Shown piece after piece: positions 44,449 to 54,200 of a stretch of DNA of 64,000 nucleotides; positions within the stretch are counted from its first letter, which is position 1; every line of letters starts with the position of its first letter. The translations under genes and the position numbers were made by a program. Source of the stretch: Gammaproteobacteria bacterium (GTDB lineage: Bacteria; Pseudomonadota; Gammaproteobacteria; Pseudomonadales; JAUIET01). The notes beneath the pieces are model-generated. The model was not told where the DNA came from. It saw only the letters and a list, made by a program, of their open reading frames with translations, and made no database searches. The DNA is taken from contig JAUIET010000001.1 of the NCBI GenBank assembly GCA_030429735.1, positions 372,001-436,000 of the forward strand. Direction: 5' to 3'.

Positions 44449-46986
44449 ATGAATTCTCAGCTCCAAACACCGGTTGCAGACGAAATGCAACGCACCGAAG
44501 AAGTGCGAATAACCCAGCCGCAGCAGATTTTGCTGGTGCATCCTGATGAACGCAATCGCTACCTGATAAAACGTGCGCTCGGTGAACGAGGTTTCACCAA
44601 AATTGTAGAATCTGCAGGTGATCATCATTGCATCAACTTGTTGAATGAGTACGCTTTTGACGTAGTCGTAGTGAACGTTGATCTTGGCGATCTTGATGCC
44701 TGGCGGTTGACCCGACTGATCCGTTCGGGTGTGCTGGCTACACAAATGAACACGCCCGTTTTCATCGTCTCGGAAACCTTCAGCGAACAGATTGCACTTG
44801 CCACGGCCAAAGAATTTGAAGTCAATGCATTCATTCCTCTTGATCAAGCGCATACCGTGCCGCGCGCAATCGAAAAGATGTTCAAGGAAGATCGCATTGA
44901 GCCACCGCGTAGCTCAATTCTCATTGTTGAGGATTACGCAGACACGGCAAAGCTGGTGGAGCGCGTATTAAAAAACCGGTTTCACATTGAAACCGCGACT
45001 GACGGTGAAGCAGGCCTGAATGCCTGGCTGGAAAGACGCCATGAGATCGTGCTGCTGGATTTAATGCTTCCTAAAAAATCCGGCGAGGAAGTACTTAAAG
45101 AGATACTCAAAGTCAAACCCTCTCAATCAGTAGTCATGATGACCGCGTTTGGCAGTGCTGAGAAAGCAGGCTCTTTAATAGCGGCAGGCGCCGTTGATTT
45201 CATATCCAAACCTTTCCGGGCCGAGCAACTCAGGCATGTGTGCAATATTGCTGCGCACCGCGAAGACTACATCACCAGCAACCAACAGTTCGAGCAGCGG
45301 CAACAAGAGCTAGCTACCGAGAAGGAACGAGCGCTGGTCACGCTGAACTCCATTGGTGATGGTGTTATTACAACCGATGCCAGCGCGCGCGTTGTGTACA
45401 TGAATCCGGTTGCCGAACACCTTACCGGCTGGCTGGAAAACGAAGCACAAGGAAGGAAGCTAAGCGAAATATTCAAAACGTATCATGAATACTCGCGCGT
45501 ACCCGCGGTCAGCCCGCTGGAACGATGCCTTGAAGAACAGCGCCCGATTCACACCAAGACCAATATTCTGATGCGCAGCAAGCAAGGTCTTGAGATGGTT
45601 ATTGAGGTCTCTGCCTCACCGATCAAAGGGGCTGGCAATGAGATAAACGGAGCCGTTACGGTATTCAAAGACAGCACGGCGGCGAGAAACCTCGAGAAGC
45701 AGCTGACCTACCATGCCAGCCATGATCCGCTGACCGGTTTGAAAAATCGCCAGGTCTTCGACCAGGAAGTTAAACTCGCACTTGATGACTGTATCACCGC
45801 CCAGGTAGAACACGCGCTTTGCCACATTGACGTCAATGAATTCAAGATGATCAATGAGAGCCAAGGCAGTCAGGCGGGCGACAAGCTGTTGCAGGAAGTG
45901 GCTAAAATTCTGATTCAAAAAGTAAGAGCACCCAGCGATGCGATTGCACGAATAAGCGGCCACGAGTTTGCAGTTTTACTTCGATATTGCCCGCTGGATG
46001 CGGCTAGTCGCATCAGTGAAAATATCGCAGCGGCGTTTGACGACTACCAATTCGAATGGGAGCACACCAAGTTTCCTGTTTCTGTCTCAATCGGCTTGAC
46101 CCAGATCGACCAGGATAATTCTGAACTGCAAGATATCTTTGCATCGGCCAGGGCGGCTTGCCTCAATGCACAAAGCGGCAGCAGGCGTGTTCATGTGTAC
46201 ACATCAGGTGATGAAGAAGCGTTACGTGCGCGAAGCGAAGTGCAATTGGCGTCAGAAATAGTCCAAGCGGAACGCGAAAACCGATTCACACTGTTTTGCC
46301 AACCCATCAAGTCTCTGGCCGATCCGGACGAAATCAGCTACGAAATACTGATTCGCATGTTCGGGGAAAACAATGAAATTGTCTCACCAGCCAATTTCTT
46401 GCCTGCGGCGGAACGTTACAACCTGATTCCACAGATCGATCGCTGGGTAGTGCACACAGCATTCGAATGGCTGCAATCGAACCGAGACAAACTGGATAGA
46501 ATAAGCCATTGTGCGGTGAACCTATCCGGCATGTCGCTGAGTGATGAAGGCTTTTACGCATATATACGCAACGCGTTCGAAGAGTTCGATGTGCCGGCCA
46601 GTAAAATTTGCTTTGAGATTACAGAAACTGCCGCGGTTACCAATTTCGCGGTAGCCGGTAGCTTTATTGAGGCCATCAGGGGCCTTGGCTGCAAATTTGC
46701 ACTGGATGACTTCGGAACCGGCATGTCTTCCTTTGCTTATCTGAAGAAATTACCCGTAGATTATCTGAAAATAGACGGCATGTTCGTAAAAGACATCCTC
46801 AACGACCCAATTGATTTAGCGATGGTGCGTTCCATCAATGATATCGGTCACGTCTCAGGCCTGAAGACAATTGCCGAGTTCGTCGAAAATCAAGAAATTG
46901 AAGACAAGCTTAGAGAAATTGGCGTTGATTACGTACAGGGCTACGGAATTAGCAAGCCCATGCCGATTGACGAGATGAAGTTTTAG
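44449..46986 (+). CDS. Two-receiver response regulator with PAS, degenerate GGDEF and EAL domains
   Basis: An 845-residue cytosolic c-di-GMP protein. Order: REC1 (about 22-145, variable acid pocket), REC2 (about 155-275, phospho-Asp in LLDLMLP and lysine in FISKPF), PAS (about 295-410), GGDEF (about 415-580) and EAL (about 600-845). The cyclase signature reads SGHEF, so that domain is probably inactive. EAL reads EIL but keeps the other metal and catalytic residues (NLSGMS, CFEITE, ALDDFGTGMSS, YLKIDG, TIAEFVE), so phosphodiesterase activity is likely. No cognate sensor is adjacent. Its stop overlaps the converging gene by 4 bases. Confidence 0.9.
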   Translation: MNSQLQTPVADEMQRTEEVRITQPQQILLVHPDERNRYLIKRALGERGFTKIVESAGDHHCINLLNEYAFDVVVVNVDLGDLDAWRLTRLIRSGVLATQMNTPVFIVSETFSEQIALATAKEFEVNAFIPLDQAHTVPRAIEKMFKEDRIEPPRSSILIVEDYADTAKLVERVLKNRFHIETATDGEAGLNAWLERRHEIVLLDLMLPKKSGEEVLKEILKVKPSQSVVMMTAFGSAEKAGSLIAAGAVDFISKPFRAEQLRHVCNIAAHREDYITSNQQFEQRQQELATEKERALVTLNSIGDGVITTDASARVVYMNPVAEHLTGWLENEAQGRKLSEIFKTYHEYSRVPAVSPLERCLEEQRPIHTKTNILMRSKQGLEMVIEVSASPIKGAGNEINGAVTVFKDSTAARNLEKQLTYHASHDPLTGLKNRQVFDQEVKLALDDCITAQVEHALCHIDVNEFKMINESQGSQAGDKLLQEVAKILIQKVRAPSDAIARISGHEFAVLLRYCPLDAASRISENIAAAFDDYQFEWEHTKFPVSVSIGLTQIDQDNSELQDIFASARAACLNAQSGSRRVHVYTSGDEEALRARSEVQLASEIVQAERENRFTLFCQPIKSLADPDEISYEILIRMFGENNEIVSPANFLPAAERYNLIPQIDRWVVHTAFEWLQSNRDKLDRISHCAVNLSGMSLSDEGFYAYIRNAFEEFDVPASKICFEITETAAVTNFAVAGSFIEAIRGLGCKFALDDFGTGMSSFAYLKKLPVDYLKIDGMFVKDILNDPIDLAMVRSINDIGHVSGLKTIAEFVENQEIEDKLREIGVDYVQGYGISKPMPIDEMKF

Positions 46987-47798
46987 CGGTCTGGTAAGCT
47001 CCTACTTGTCGGCCCAGCATACTCTACATCATCACATCTTAGTGGCAGAAAGCCTCCGATGGGCCGATCTAGATAGTCAACGAAACATGCTCCAAGCCCC
47101 GATAAAACGGCAGCAGCACTCAGCTGGTAGACTTCTGTTGCTGAAAATTTCTGATCAAGACTCACGGCCGCAATAAAACCGTTCATATTGATCGACTCGC
47201 CATGTTCTTTTTGAGCGTATTCATGGATACTCATTGCCAGATCTTCGTGCCTCCCTCGTTTTAAGCCCAGGCTTCTTGCTTTGCTACGAAGCAGCTCCAG
47301 GCGCTCATCTCCGGTTGCAAGTGGCCGAGAAAAACCTATGATGCTGAACTTTCCTTTTCTCAAACGAACTTGATGCTCAACGATCTGAGCAACACTTTGA
47401 CCATTTTCAAATTCCCGCTGAGCTTGCTCCAAAAAAGCCATACTTCCCAAAATGGGACGACTGCCATATAAATCGGAATCTGCTGCCATTATCCCGGCTG
47501 CAGTTGCACCAACAACCGAGCATTTGCCATCGCCACCCAACGCAGCGATGTTATTGCACCATATTCGAGCATCTGGATAGCTAAGACAGCTGAAAAGCAC
47601 TTCAACCCAATCCGCTATATTTCTATCCACATGGCGACCGGTGACCGCAAGCATTAAAACCTGAAAATATGAATGGCTTTCTATGTACTCGATAAGGTCA
47701 TTACCGCGAAGAGTAACGTCGCCACGTAAAGTGAAACCGCCGGCCTTACTACGTATCCGATTTCGATAAGAATCCCAATAAGCAGTCTCAGATTTCAT
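46983..47798 (-). CDS. Citrate-synthase-fold protein B, catalytic histidines absent
   Basis: A 271-residue protein whose blocks follow a short citrate synthase/citryl-CoA lyase: SHSYFQVLMLAVTGR, SYPDARIWCNNIAALGG, the helix following FSIIGFSRPLATGDERLE, and a C-terminus IGGFLPLRCDDVEYAGP. Positions that hold the two catalytic His (LHGG and GFGH) appear to read SDLYGS and GFSR, and the Asp of the VDFYSG block appears as Asn in NMNGF. The ATG at 47798 overlaps the stop of gene A by 11 bases and has GGGGA 5 bases upstream. It probably acts with A rather than as a citrate synthase; this rests on hand alignment. Confidence 0.65.
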   Translation of the reverse strand: MKSETAYWDSYRNRIRSKAGGFTLRGDVTLRGNDLIEYIESHSYFQVLMLAVTGRHVDRNIADWVEVLFSCLSYPDARIWCNNIAALGGDGKCSVVGATAAGIMAADSDLYGSRPILGSMAFLEQAQREFENGQSVAQIVEHQVRLRKGKFSIIGFSRPLATGDERLELLRSKARSLGLKRGRHEDLAMSIHEYAQKEHGESINMNGFIAAVSLDQKFSATEVYQLSAAAVLSGLGACFVDYLDRPIGGFLPLRCDDVEYAGPTSRSLPDR

Positions 47799-48606
47799 CA
47801 TTTTCCCCGACAATTTCGTAAAACTCATCACTGAGAAACGGCACCTGATCTCGTGGTTTGCCCACGTACTCAAGGCCATGTGCCAGCAATCCAGGCGCAC
47901 TTAGTAACTGATATAGAGCGGGAGCGTGCTTGGGTAAAAACCCTAAGTCAGCAAGCGTAGCTGCAAACACACCATGGCGCATTATTCCAAAATCAGACCC
48001 ATGCAACTCGGCATTAATAGAGCGTGCTGTTGTTAGACCATCACCTGCTCCAGGCATCTGGCACAACGAGTCCAGAAGGCTGGCTGCGAGCACATCTTTA
48101 CCATTGTATTGCGTGCCGAAACCACTGGGTCTCGTGTCTTCCATCGCAGTCAACAGCGCAACATTTTCAGCAATCGATCGTTTCCTAGCCCTAACAAAAA
48201 AACGCGTCGATTCGTTTACAAATGTCGCACCTGACTGCTCACCAGCAAAAATCGACAGAGCAATAGGAAGCACGTGCAAGGTATCCGTCTTGCCAATAGA
48301 CGCTTGTATCGCAGCCCTGGAGCCATTATCTCGAGGACCGGGGTTTATAAAGGCAACCAATAGAGCATTCAACAAATCAGCCACTTCCAATACTGGAAGC
48401 TCACCACGAAACATCAGGTACAACATTTCTGAGTAAGATACCTTGCTCATCAGCTCCCGTAAGTCGTAGCCATAACATGATGCTTTGCTGGCAATATAGG
48501 GGTTATCAGAACTGGTCTCCCTCCATATTTTTGTCTTCACTTTATCCACGAAACCCTCGTCCCTGGGTTTAACGTCCATAGACAATTGATCACTGTTATT
48601 TTCCAC
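47788..48606 (-). CDS. Citrate-synthase-fold protein A, catalytic histidines absent
   Basis: A 272-residue protein, the sister of gene B. It shows YGYDLRELMSKVSYSEMLYL, GPRDNGSRAAIQASIG, the helix block LPIALSIFAGEQSGATF, PSGFGTQYNGKD, and the late citrate-synthase helix APGLLAHGLEYVGKPRDQVPF. The HGG and GFGH histidines read QSG and GFGT; an Asp is kept in GSDFGIMRHG. Both proteins are near 270 residues, much shorter than citrate synthases (about 370-430) but close to citryl-CoA lyase domains. The start is GTG 48606, which has GAGGT 4 bases upstream and overlaps the sulfotransferase stop by 11 bases. Confidence 0.65.
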   Translation of the reverse strand: MENNSDQLSMDVKPRDEGFVDKVKTKIWRETSSDNPYIASKASCYGYDLRELMSKVSYSEMLYLMFRGELPVLEVADLLNALLVAFINPGPRDNGSRAAIQASIGKTDTLHVLPIALSIFAGEQSGATFVNESTRFFVRARKRSIAENVALLTAMEDTRPSGFGTQYNGKDVLAASLLDSLCQMPGAGDGLTTARSINAELHGSDFGIMRHGVFAATLADLGFLPKHAPALYQLLSAPGLLAHGLEYVGKPRDQVPFLSDEFYEIVGENDEI

Positions 48607-49894
48607 ATGTACCTCGTTTTTCGATGTCGGTTTCCTGCAAGTCACATGCTCTTGCAATTCCGCCCATGCTATCAAGCCGCCTCAAACGTTCAATTTGACC
48701 TTCGAACCTATTGTTTAATACTGACGGATCAAGGCCGTAGTTTCTCAACTCATAGCTGTGCTTTGATTTCAGTTTTTTCGACTCAGCACGCATCCAGCCA
48801 TCAACTCTCCGCTGTAACCCATGTTTGTCGAACGGGAGCCCCAAGAGTTCATACGTTTTCTGAAGAATATCCCCCGGTGATTGGCAGAGCGCCTTAAAGC
48901 TTATTTCCACTATTCCTTTATGAGGCTTGCGAATCAAATTCAGATACTCATCGCAACTATGTTGATAAAAACGAAGCGCAAGCTGACCTATTTGGTGCCT
49001 ATCTACTCTTTCATCAAATATGCTCCGAATTGTTTCAGCCAAACTGCAAAACGAGGCAATTGATATTAGGGGATCCCTAACTGTATTGATAAGCAAACTA
49101 TCTGGATAAACACGCCTTATGTTATTCACCAATAACGCATGTGCAGGTGACTTTAGCACCCATGTACCACGCCTTGAATGGTGAATATTCAGTAATTGCA
49201 ACTGTAGTTTATGCATTTCATAGGCTGAGTCACCAACTTTTCCACCAATCTGTTCCAGCAGCCACTTCTCGTAAGCTGGGGCCTGGTTGTACAGTAAAAA
49301 CGTTGGAGAAAAAAAACTATTCTCGAGGAGCTTCAAACATTCTTCGTTACCGTTAACAAACATTGGATGAACGTTTTGAAGATTAGGCGCGAGCAGATTA
49401 TTTGCGTCTATAAATTTCTGTACTTTCTCGCGCATTGCTTGCTTTGCTGAGTCACTATTGGATATCGCTGGCTCATGAAGCTCCCACATCAAAGGCGCCT
49501 GGTAACCCGGCTCTTCAGCCAGCAAATTATGTAACAAAGTTGTTCCTGTTCGGGGAAAACCAACAATAAAAATAGGGCATTCGACGGGTATATCCGATGC
49601 GCCATCGAGCTTAATGCGTTGTTCGGCTAGCAGATTACTGTTGCTAAATGCAGCCTTGCAGATTTCACGCAGCGCTAGCAAACCAGTAAAACTACTATAA
49701 CGCAGATCTAAAGACCCAATAAGAACGTTCGCAATTGATGCAATGTTCGAATCCACGAGGTTCGCATTTTGTTTGGCAAAGCTTTTCAGGATACGTCGAC
49801 GAAGAAAATGCGTCAGCCCTACCAGGGATGCAAACCGATTGAATAGGTGCAGTATTATTGGCACGCCTGAGCCAGGCTCTCGGTTATTTGGCAT
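48596..49894 (-). CDS. Sulfotransferase family protein
   Basis: A 432-residue protein with the PAPS 5'-phosphosulfate loop in FIVGFPRTGTTLLHNLL near residue 115-130, a later 3'-phosphate-binding region VRDPLISIASFCSL, and a C-terminal YELRNYGLDPSVL block. It resembles the bacterial sulfotransferase_3 group that sulfates small molecules, sterols or glycans. No PAPS synthesis genes are in the window. It is the first gene of an overlapping run with citrate-synthase-like A and B. Codon use is AT-richer than in the housekeeping genes around it. Confidence 0.8.
   Translation of the reverse strand: MPNNREPGSGVPIILHLFNRFASLVGLTHFLRRRILKSFAKQNANLVDSNIASIANVLIGSLDLRYSSFTGLLALREICKAAFSNSNLLAEQRIKLDGASDIPVECPIFIVGFPRTGTTLLHNLLAEEPGYQAPLMWELHEPAISNSDSAKQAMREKVQKFIDANNLLAPNLQNVHPMFVNGNEECLKLLENSFFSPTFLLYNQAPAYEKWLLEQIGGKVGDSAYEMHKLQLQLLNIHHSRRGTWVLKSPAHALLVNNIRRVYPDSLLINTVRDPLISIASFCSLAETIRSIFDERVDRHQIGQLALRFYQHSCDEYLNLIRKPHKGIVEISFKALCQSPGDILQKTYELLGLPFDKHGLQRRVDGWMRAESKKLKSKHSYELRNYGLDPSVLNNRFEGQIERLRRLDSMGGIARACDLQETDIEKRGTCGK
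48611..48615 (-). promoter_or_regulatory. Ribosome binding site for the GTG start of citrate-synthase-like A
   Basis: GAGGT on the minus strand lies inside the last codons of the sulfotransferase gene and 4 bases before GTG 48606. It supports translational coupling and rules out the longer frame beginning at 48675. Confidence 0.55.
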
Positions 49895-49968
49895 TGCGCT
49901 AGAATAACGCTTAGCGAAACTGAATACTATATATTCGTTTGCCGCTCATCTAGCAGCTCGGTGTTGGC

Positions 49969-52140
49969 TTATCTAAGACTGTAGCTTAGCCGCAGCGAAA
50001 GGCTACGACCTGCTAACGGAAGGTCATCCGGAATAGCGGTTAATAATCCTGATGCGCTACCTTCTCTGGAGTCTTTGTCGAAAAGATTGCGCGCTGTCAG
50101 CTGCGCATTGAGACCCTCTATCAAATTCAATTTTCTAAGCGAGATATCGACATGAGTAAAATCCTTTAACTGAGGTCTCATATCGTTAGGTGAGCGACGA
50201 CGGTCTGCTACCCAGTTGGCGGCTAGATGTATGTTCCAGCTCTCCAGAAATTCATAGTTAGCATCTACGTAGAGTTGACGGCCTGGAGCGTCTGCGACTC
50301 TTTCCCCCGTTGATCCGAGCTCTGCAAACTGCATGGAGTAATTGGACGCGACACTTAGGTTCTCATTAAATTGAAAGTTTAACTCCCATTCAAAACCCTT
50401 ACCCTTCTGCGTATGCGCGTTGTCCGCTATTGACGAACCTGCGGGAAGGCTAGGATCAGTTGCAGGAACAAACTCTATGGCATCCTCTATCCGATACCAA
50501 TAGAAATTGAGCTTTGAAGATATGTCTTCGGAGAACCGATAGTCAAACGCTAACTCAACCGTGTCAATCGTTTCAGGATCTAGATTCCGATTACCCAGAA
50601 TAACGGGGTTGTTGATCGCAAACAACTCTGCGAAAGATGGGGCTCTGAACGCTCGCCCATACAAAAGCTTGGAAGTTAGATTGTATGATGTTGACCAAAC
50701 AACAGCTGCTCTAGGATTAAGCGTGCTACCGACATCAGAATACCAATCATAACGAAGACCTATAGTCGCTTCCCAATCTTTTCTAAAATTCCAGCTGTCT
50801 TGTATTGATGCGAAATAAATTTCTCGATTCTCAATATCAGCATAGGCTTGCGCGGTATTGGTCACATCCGTGAGCGTACCATCAACCACGGTTTGCGTAC
50901 CGTCTAACACACCGGGCCCAAAGTTCTTGGTTTCTCTAACTTTGCCGCGCTGTAGCTCAAAACCTGCAGCTAAACGCCAATGGTGGGCAGTATGGCCGGT
51001 ATACTTTGCGGATACTTCGCCGGAATATCGCTCTTCTTCACCACCCGGGTTTCCGATCAAACCATCTGTAAATAGAACAGGCGTACCCGTGAACGACAGG
51101 TTTCCATCAGCACCAATGGGCACTCTAGTGCCTGGAGGTAGCAAAATCGTGTCATCCTGTTCATCGTAGGAGCTAGCCCACATCTTAACCTCAAGATCAA
51201 CGTCGTCACTGTAATCCATACTGTATTCTGCGCTCAGAACATAGTAATCCACGTCCACCTTGCCTTGAGTATCCAGCGCTTGCGCGACTCCGTTTCCAAG
51301 ACCAGCATCATCTTGTTGCCACCCTAGAAACCCAATATCCCAATTTTCGCTACGCACCCCCAAACGGAAATTCGTCACTTCGTAGCTAGTCGCCAATGCT
51401 CCAGGCGCTAGAGAGGCATTGGTTTCGAACACATTGTCAAAAATAGTCTGAAAATCACTTTGTATTACTCTGCCGTTATCGCCATCGCTTCTGGAGTTTT
51501 CGATGCTGGCAACAAATTGCCATTCACCAACCTCCGCGCCATATTGCATCCAGAAGTCTCTGGTGCCAAAAGACGCCGTAGTTACACCCGCTCTAATTCC
51601 CTCGATTTCCGCGGCGCCTTTTGTTATCACATTAATGACACCCGCAAAAGCATCGGCTCCGAATAAGGCAGATCCTGGTCCACGAACCACTTCTACACGC
51701 TTAATATTTTCCACGGGGAGAAAGAAGTTGCTTGGGCGACCACCACCGTATAGCTGTCGAACAGGTATGTCATCGATAAGCACCAACACCTGAGCGTTTC
51801 TCGCAGTATGAATACCCCTGATCGAATAAACTGAATTAAGCTTATTGTTCTTCGCGACTGAAACATGAAGTCCAGGTACACTTTCCAGCACCTGATCAAG
51901 CGAAGTTGCTCCTAATCTCGAAATATCTTCTTCCGTTAAAACAGTTGCCACCGACGGTGCCAAACGAATTGGCTTGTTGGTGCCGGTTGATATGCTGACC
52001 GTTTCATCATCTTGGTAGAAATCCAGCAAGTCAATGTCTTCGGCAACAGCGGTATGACTCACTGCCAGGAAAAATAATCCCGCTGCAAGGCCCGCATGCA
52101 TAATAAGGGGCATTTTCGAATCAAAAAATCGAAGGTTCAT
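49969..52140 (-). CDS. TonB-dependent outer-membrane receptor
   Basis: A receptor of about 723 residues. A signal peptide (cut near AVAEDID) is followed by a possible TonB box in DDETVSIST, a plug domain with LTEEDISRLGATSLDQVLESVPGL and VEVVRGPGSALFGADAFAGVINV, and a 22-strand barrel ending in an aromatic/Arg-rich terminal strand (SLRLSYSLR). It is of the CirA/FepA type, which imports iron-siderophore complexes, vitamin B12 or other ligands. The start is set at ATG 52140, which has a GAAG-type ribosome site, rather than 52191. Ligand unknown; the sulfotransferase neighbour hints at a processed natural product. Confidence 0.9.
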   Translation of the reverse strand: MNLRFFDSKMPLIMHAGLAAGLFFLAVSHTAVAEDIDLLDFYQDDETVSISTGTNKPIRLAPSVATVLTEEDISRLGATSLDQVLESVPGLHVSVAKNNKLNSVYSIRGIHTARNAQVLVLIDDIPVRQLYGGGRPSNFFLPVENIKRVEVVRGPGSALFGADAFAGVINVITKGAAEIEGIRAGVTTASFGTRDFWMQYGAEVGEWQFVASIENSRSDGDNGRVIQSDFQTIFDNVFETNASLAPGALATSYEVTNFRLGVRSENWDIGFLGWQQDDAGLGNGVAQALDTQGKVDVDYYVLSAEYSMDYSDDVDLEVKMWASSYDEQDDTILLPPGTRVPIGADGNLSFTGTPVLFTDGLIGNPGGEEERYSGEVSAKYTGHTAHHWRLAAGFELQRGKVRETKNFGPGVLDGTQTVVDGTLTDVTNTAQAYADIENREIYFASIQDSWNFRKDWEATIGLRYDWYSDVGSTLNPRAAVVWSTSYNLTSKLLYGRAFRAPSFAELFAINNPVILGNRNLDPETIDTVELAFDYRFSEDISSKLNFYWYRIEDAIEFVPATDPSLPAGSSIADNAHTQKGKGFEWELNFQFNENLSVASNYSMQFAELGSTGERVADAPGRQLYVDANYEFLESWNIHLAANWVADRRRSPNDMRPQLKDFTHVDISLRKLNLIEGLNAQLTARNLFDKDSREGSASGLLTAIPDDLPLAGRSLSLRLSYSLR

Positions 52141-52319
52141 ATTATTCTTCACGATGGACGCACATGCCCAAAGCTTTTTTTTACGCTTCATCGACTAAAT
52201 ATAGACTACTTTCGTAGCTACAGCTGAGAACGTGCGGCGCTTGGGAGGGGTTACCGTGAACTGGTTTTAATGTGATCGTTTATCGGCCAGTCTATTGAGT
52301 TATTGGAACTCGACGTAAA

Positions 52320-54200
52320 CTACATTTCCTGCAAAATCTTCACCCGCTCACCCATTGGTGGAATTTCATTCTGGTCAATTCGAACATCCAGCATGGTTGG
52401 CTTTTGCATGGCGAATAAAGCATCAAAGTCCAGCGCTTCCAGGTCAGCGACAGTATTAATCACTATGCCATTGGCACCCATGGCGTCGGCCATGGCGGCA
52501 AAGTCTGTTACGGGTATCTGCCAGCCAAAGCGCTCGGCTGTGCCCAGTCTTTGACCATGCTTGATCATGCCGTAGGCAGAATCATTCAATACCAGGAATA
52601 TCACGGGTAGCTTACGCTCCAGCGCAACGGTTATCTCCTGACCAGACATTAGCACACTGCCATCGCCGGTAATGCAGACGGTGGGTTCGTTACCGGCGAT
52701 GGCACTGCCAACCGATGCGCCAATTGCCCAACCCATTGAGCCAAAATTCATCGCAATGCGAAGATTGCCAGGCAAACGTAAATGCAGGTAGTGCAAACCC
52801 CAGGCCCAGGCGTTGCCGGTGTCTAGAAAAAAGCGCGTGTGGCTGGGTAATCGACTGCTTAAGAAATGCATTAACCGCTGCGGTTTTATAGGCGCTGAAT
52901 CATCAAAGGCGGATTGACCGTTAAGATATTCCAGCTGTTCAGGCAGTATACTCGGGTCTATTTCATCCTCATTGTCTGCTCTGACAGGCAGTCTGGAATG
53001 GTTCTCCGGAGGAGTATTCGACGCGCGGTACTGCTCCAGCGCGCTCAGCAATTCTCTAAAAATCGCGCGTTTATTGCCAAAAACATGCAGCCTGGCCATG
53101 GGTGACTGCACAAAATTATCCGCGCTGGACTCTACATGGATCAACTTGTTGTTGAGAAGCGCGCGATCCCAGCCCGCCGTAGAGGTTTCTCCCAATCCGG
53201 TACCCACGGCTATTATTTTACCCACCTGCGGGTTTTCCAGTGCCTTCCGCGAGCTGGGGTGACCAGAAAACCCAAACACCCCTTTATAGCGTTTATTGTG
53301 GGCGTTAACCCACCGTGCGCCGCCTGGTGTGCTGATAATGTCGGCGTCACATAGTTCAGCGAAGCGCTCAATTTCAACAATTGCATCACCACTGGCATGG
53401 CCCAGCATTAGTACCAGCTTTTCCTTGCGCGCTACACTGGCCAAAACATCCGCTTTAAATTGCCCGATAGCCTGCGCATCTACCGTCCACGGTTCACGCA
53501 TCTGGGTCGCGATGTTCATAAATACCGGCTCATAATCGAGCCGGGCTTTCAAAACATCCGTGGGAATACTCAGGTGAACAGGCCCCCGCGGTTGCTGAAA
53601 CGCCTTTGCGATCGCCGTGATCAGCTTGCCTTCCAGTTGATCCGGGTGACTGATCATGGAGTTGTAACGAGTGCAATGGTCAAACATACCTACGACATTG
53701 ACAGCGTCAGGCGTGGATTCCTGAAACGCCGAGCGGCCAAAGCTCGGCAAGGCGCTTTGCGGCGTGATCACAAGCATTGGCGTGAACTCGGCGTACGCCG
53801 ACGCTACACCAGTAATCAGATTAGTTGTGCCCGGGCCAGTGGTTGCACAACATACGCCCAGCTTACCCGATTCAAGGTAATAGCCTTCGGCCATAAATGC
53901 AGCGCCCGTTTCATGTCGGGCGAACACGGCCTGTGGGCCATATAGCAGGGTATCGCGTTTTCGCGATTGAGCGCGATCACCCACACTGGTATCCAGCATG
54001 CCGCCCTTGCGCCGACGACGTGCAATTGCGTTGTAAAAAGGTTCGATGGCACCGCCCTGGATGCCGAAGACGTACTCAACGCCCACCTGAGCAAGATAAT
54101 CGACAATAAGATCCGAATACGTGTACAGCTGCTCGGCGTCACTATTGTGGCGGGATGTCCGTAACAGGGCGTTTTGCGCTGTCTTTACATTTCCGGTCAT
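52320..54200 (-). CDS. Thiamine diphosphate enzyme, acetolactate synthase-like
   Basis: A 626-residue member of the AHAS/benzoylformate decarboxylase family. The N-terminal PYR domain has GIQGGAIEPFYNAIARRR and the activating glutamate in ARHETGAAFMAEGYY. The middle TPP_enzyme_M domain follows, and the C-terminal PP domain has GDGSVLMSGQEI and NDSAYGMIKHGQRL, which hold ThDP and magnesium. It is longer than AHAS because of inserts near residues 65-90 and 380-410. No regulatory small subunit is nearby, so it need not be biosynthetic. Substrate unknown. Confidence 0.85.
   Translation of the reverse strand: MTGNVKTAQNALLRTSRHNSDAEQLYTYSDLIVDYLAQVGVEYVFGIQGGAIEPFYNAIARRRRKGGMLDTSVGDRAQSRKRDTLLYGPQAVFARHETGAAFMAEGYYLESGKLGVCCATTGPGTTNLITGVASAYAEFTPMLVITPQSALPSFGRSAFQESTPDAVNVVGMFDHCTRYNSMISHPDQLEGKLITAIAKAFQQPRGPVHLSIPTDVLKARLDYEPVFMNIATQMREPWTVDAQAIGQFKADVLASVARKEKLVLMLGHASGDAIVEIERFAELCDADIISTPGGARWVNAHNKRYKGVFGFSGHPSSRKALENPQVGKIIAVGTGLGETSTAGWDRALLNNKLIHVESSADNFVQSPMARLHVFGNKRAIFRELLSALEQYRASNTPPENHSRLPVRADNEDEIDPSILPEQLEYLNGQSAFDDSAPIKPQRLMHFLSSRLPSHTRFFLDTGNAWAWGLHYLHLRLPGNLRIAMNFGSMGWAIGASVGSAIAGNEPTVCITGDGSVLMSGQEITVALERKLPVIFLVLNDSAYGMIKHGQRLGTAERFGWQIPVTDFAAMADAMGANGIVINTVADLEALDFDALFAMQKPTMLDVRIDQNEIPPMGERVKILQEM

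Noticed and set aside
46983-54200. The accessory-looking region as a prophage or genomic island with att sites
   Set aside because: No integrase, no tRNA and no flanking direct repeats were found at either edge.
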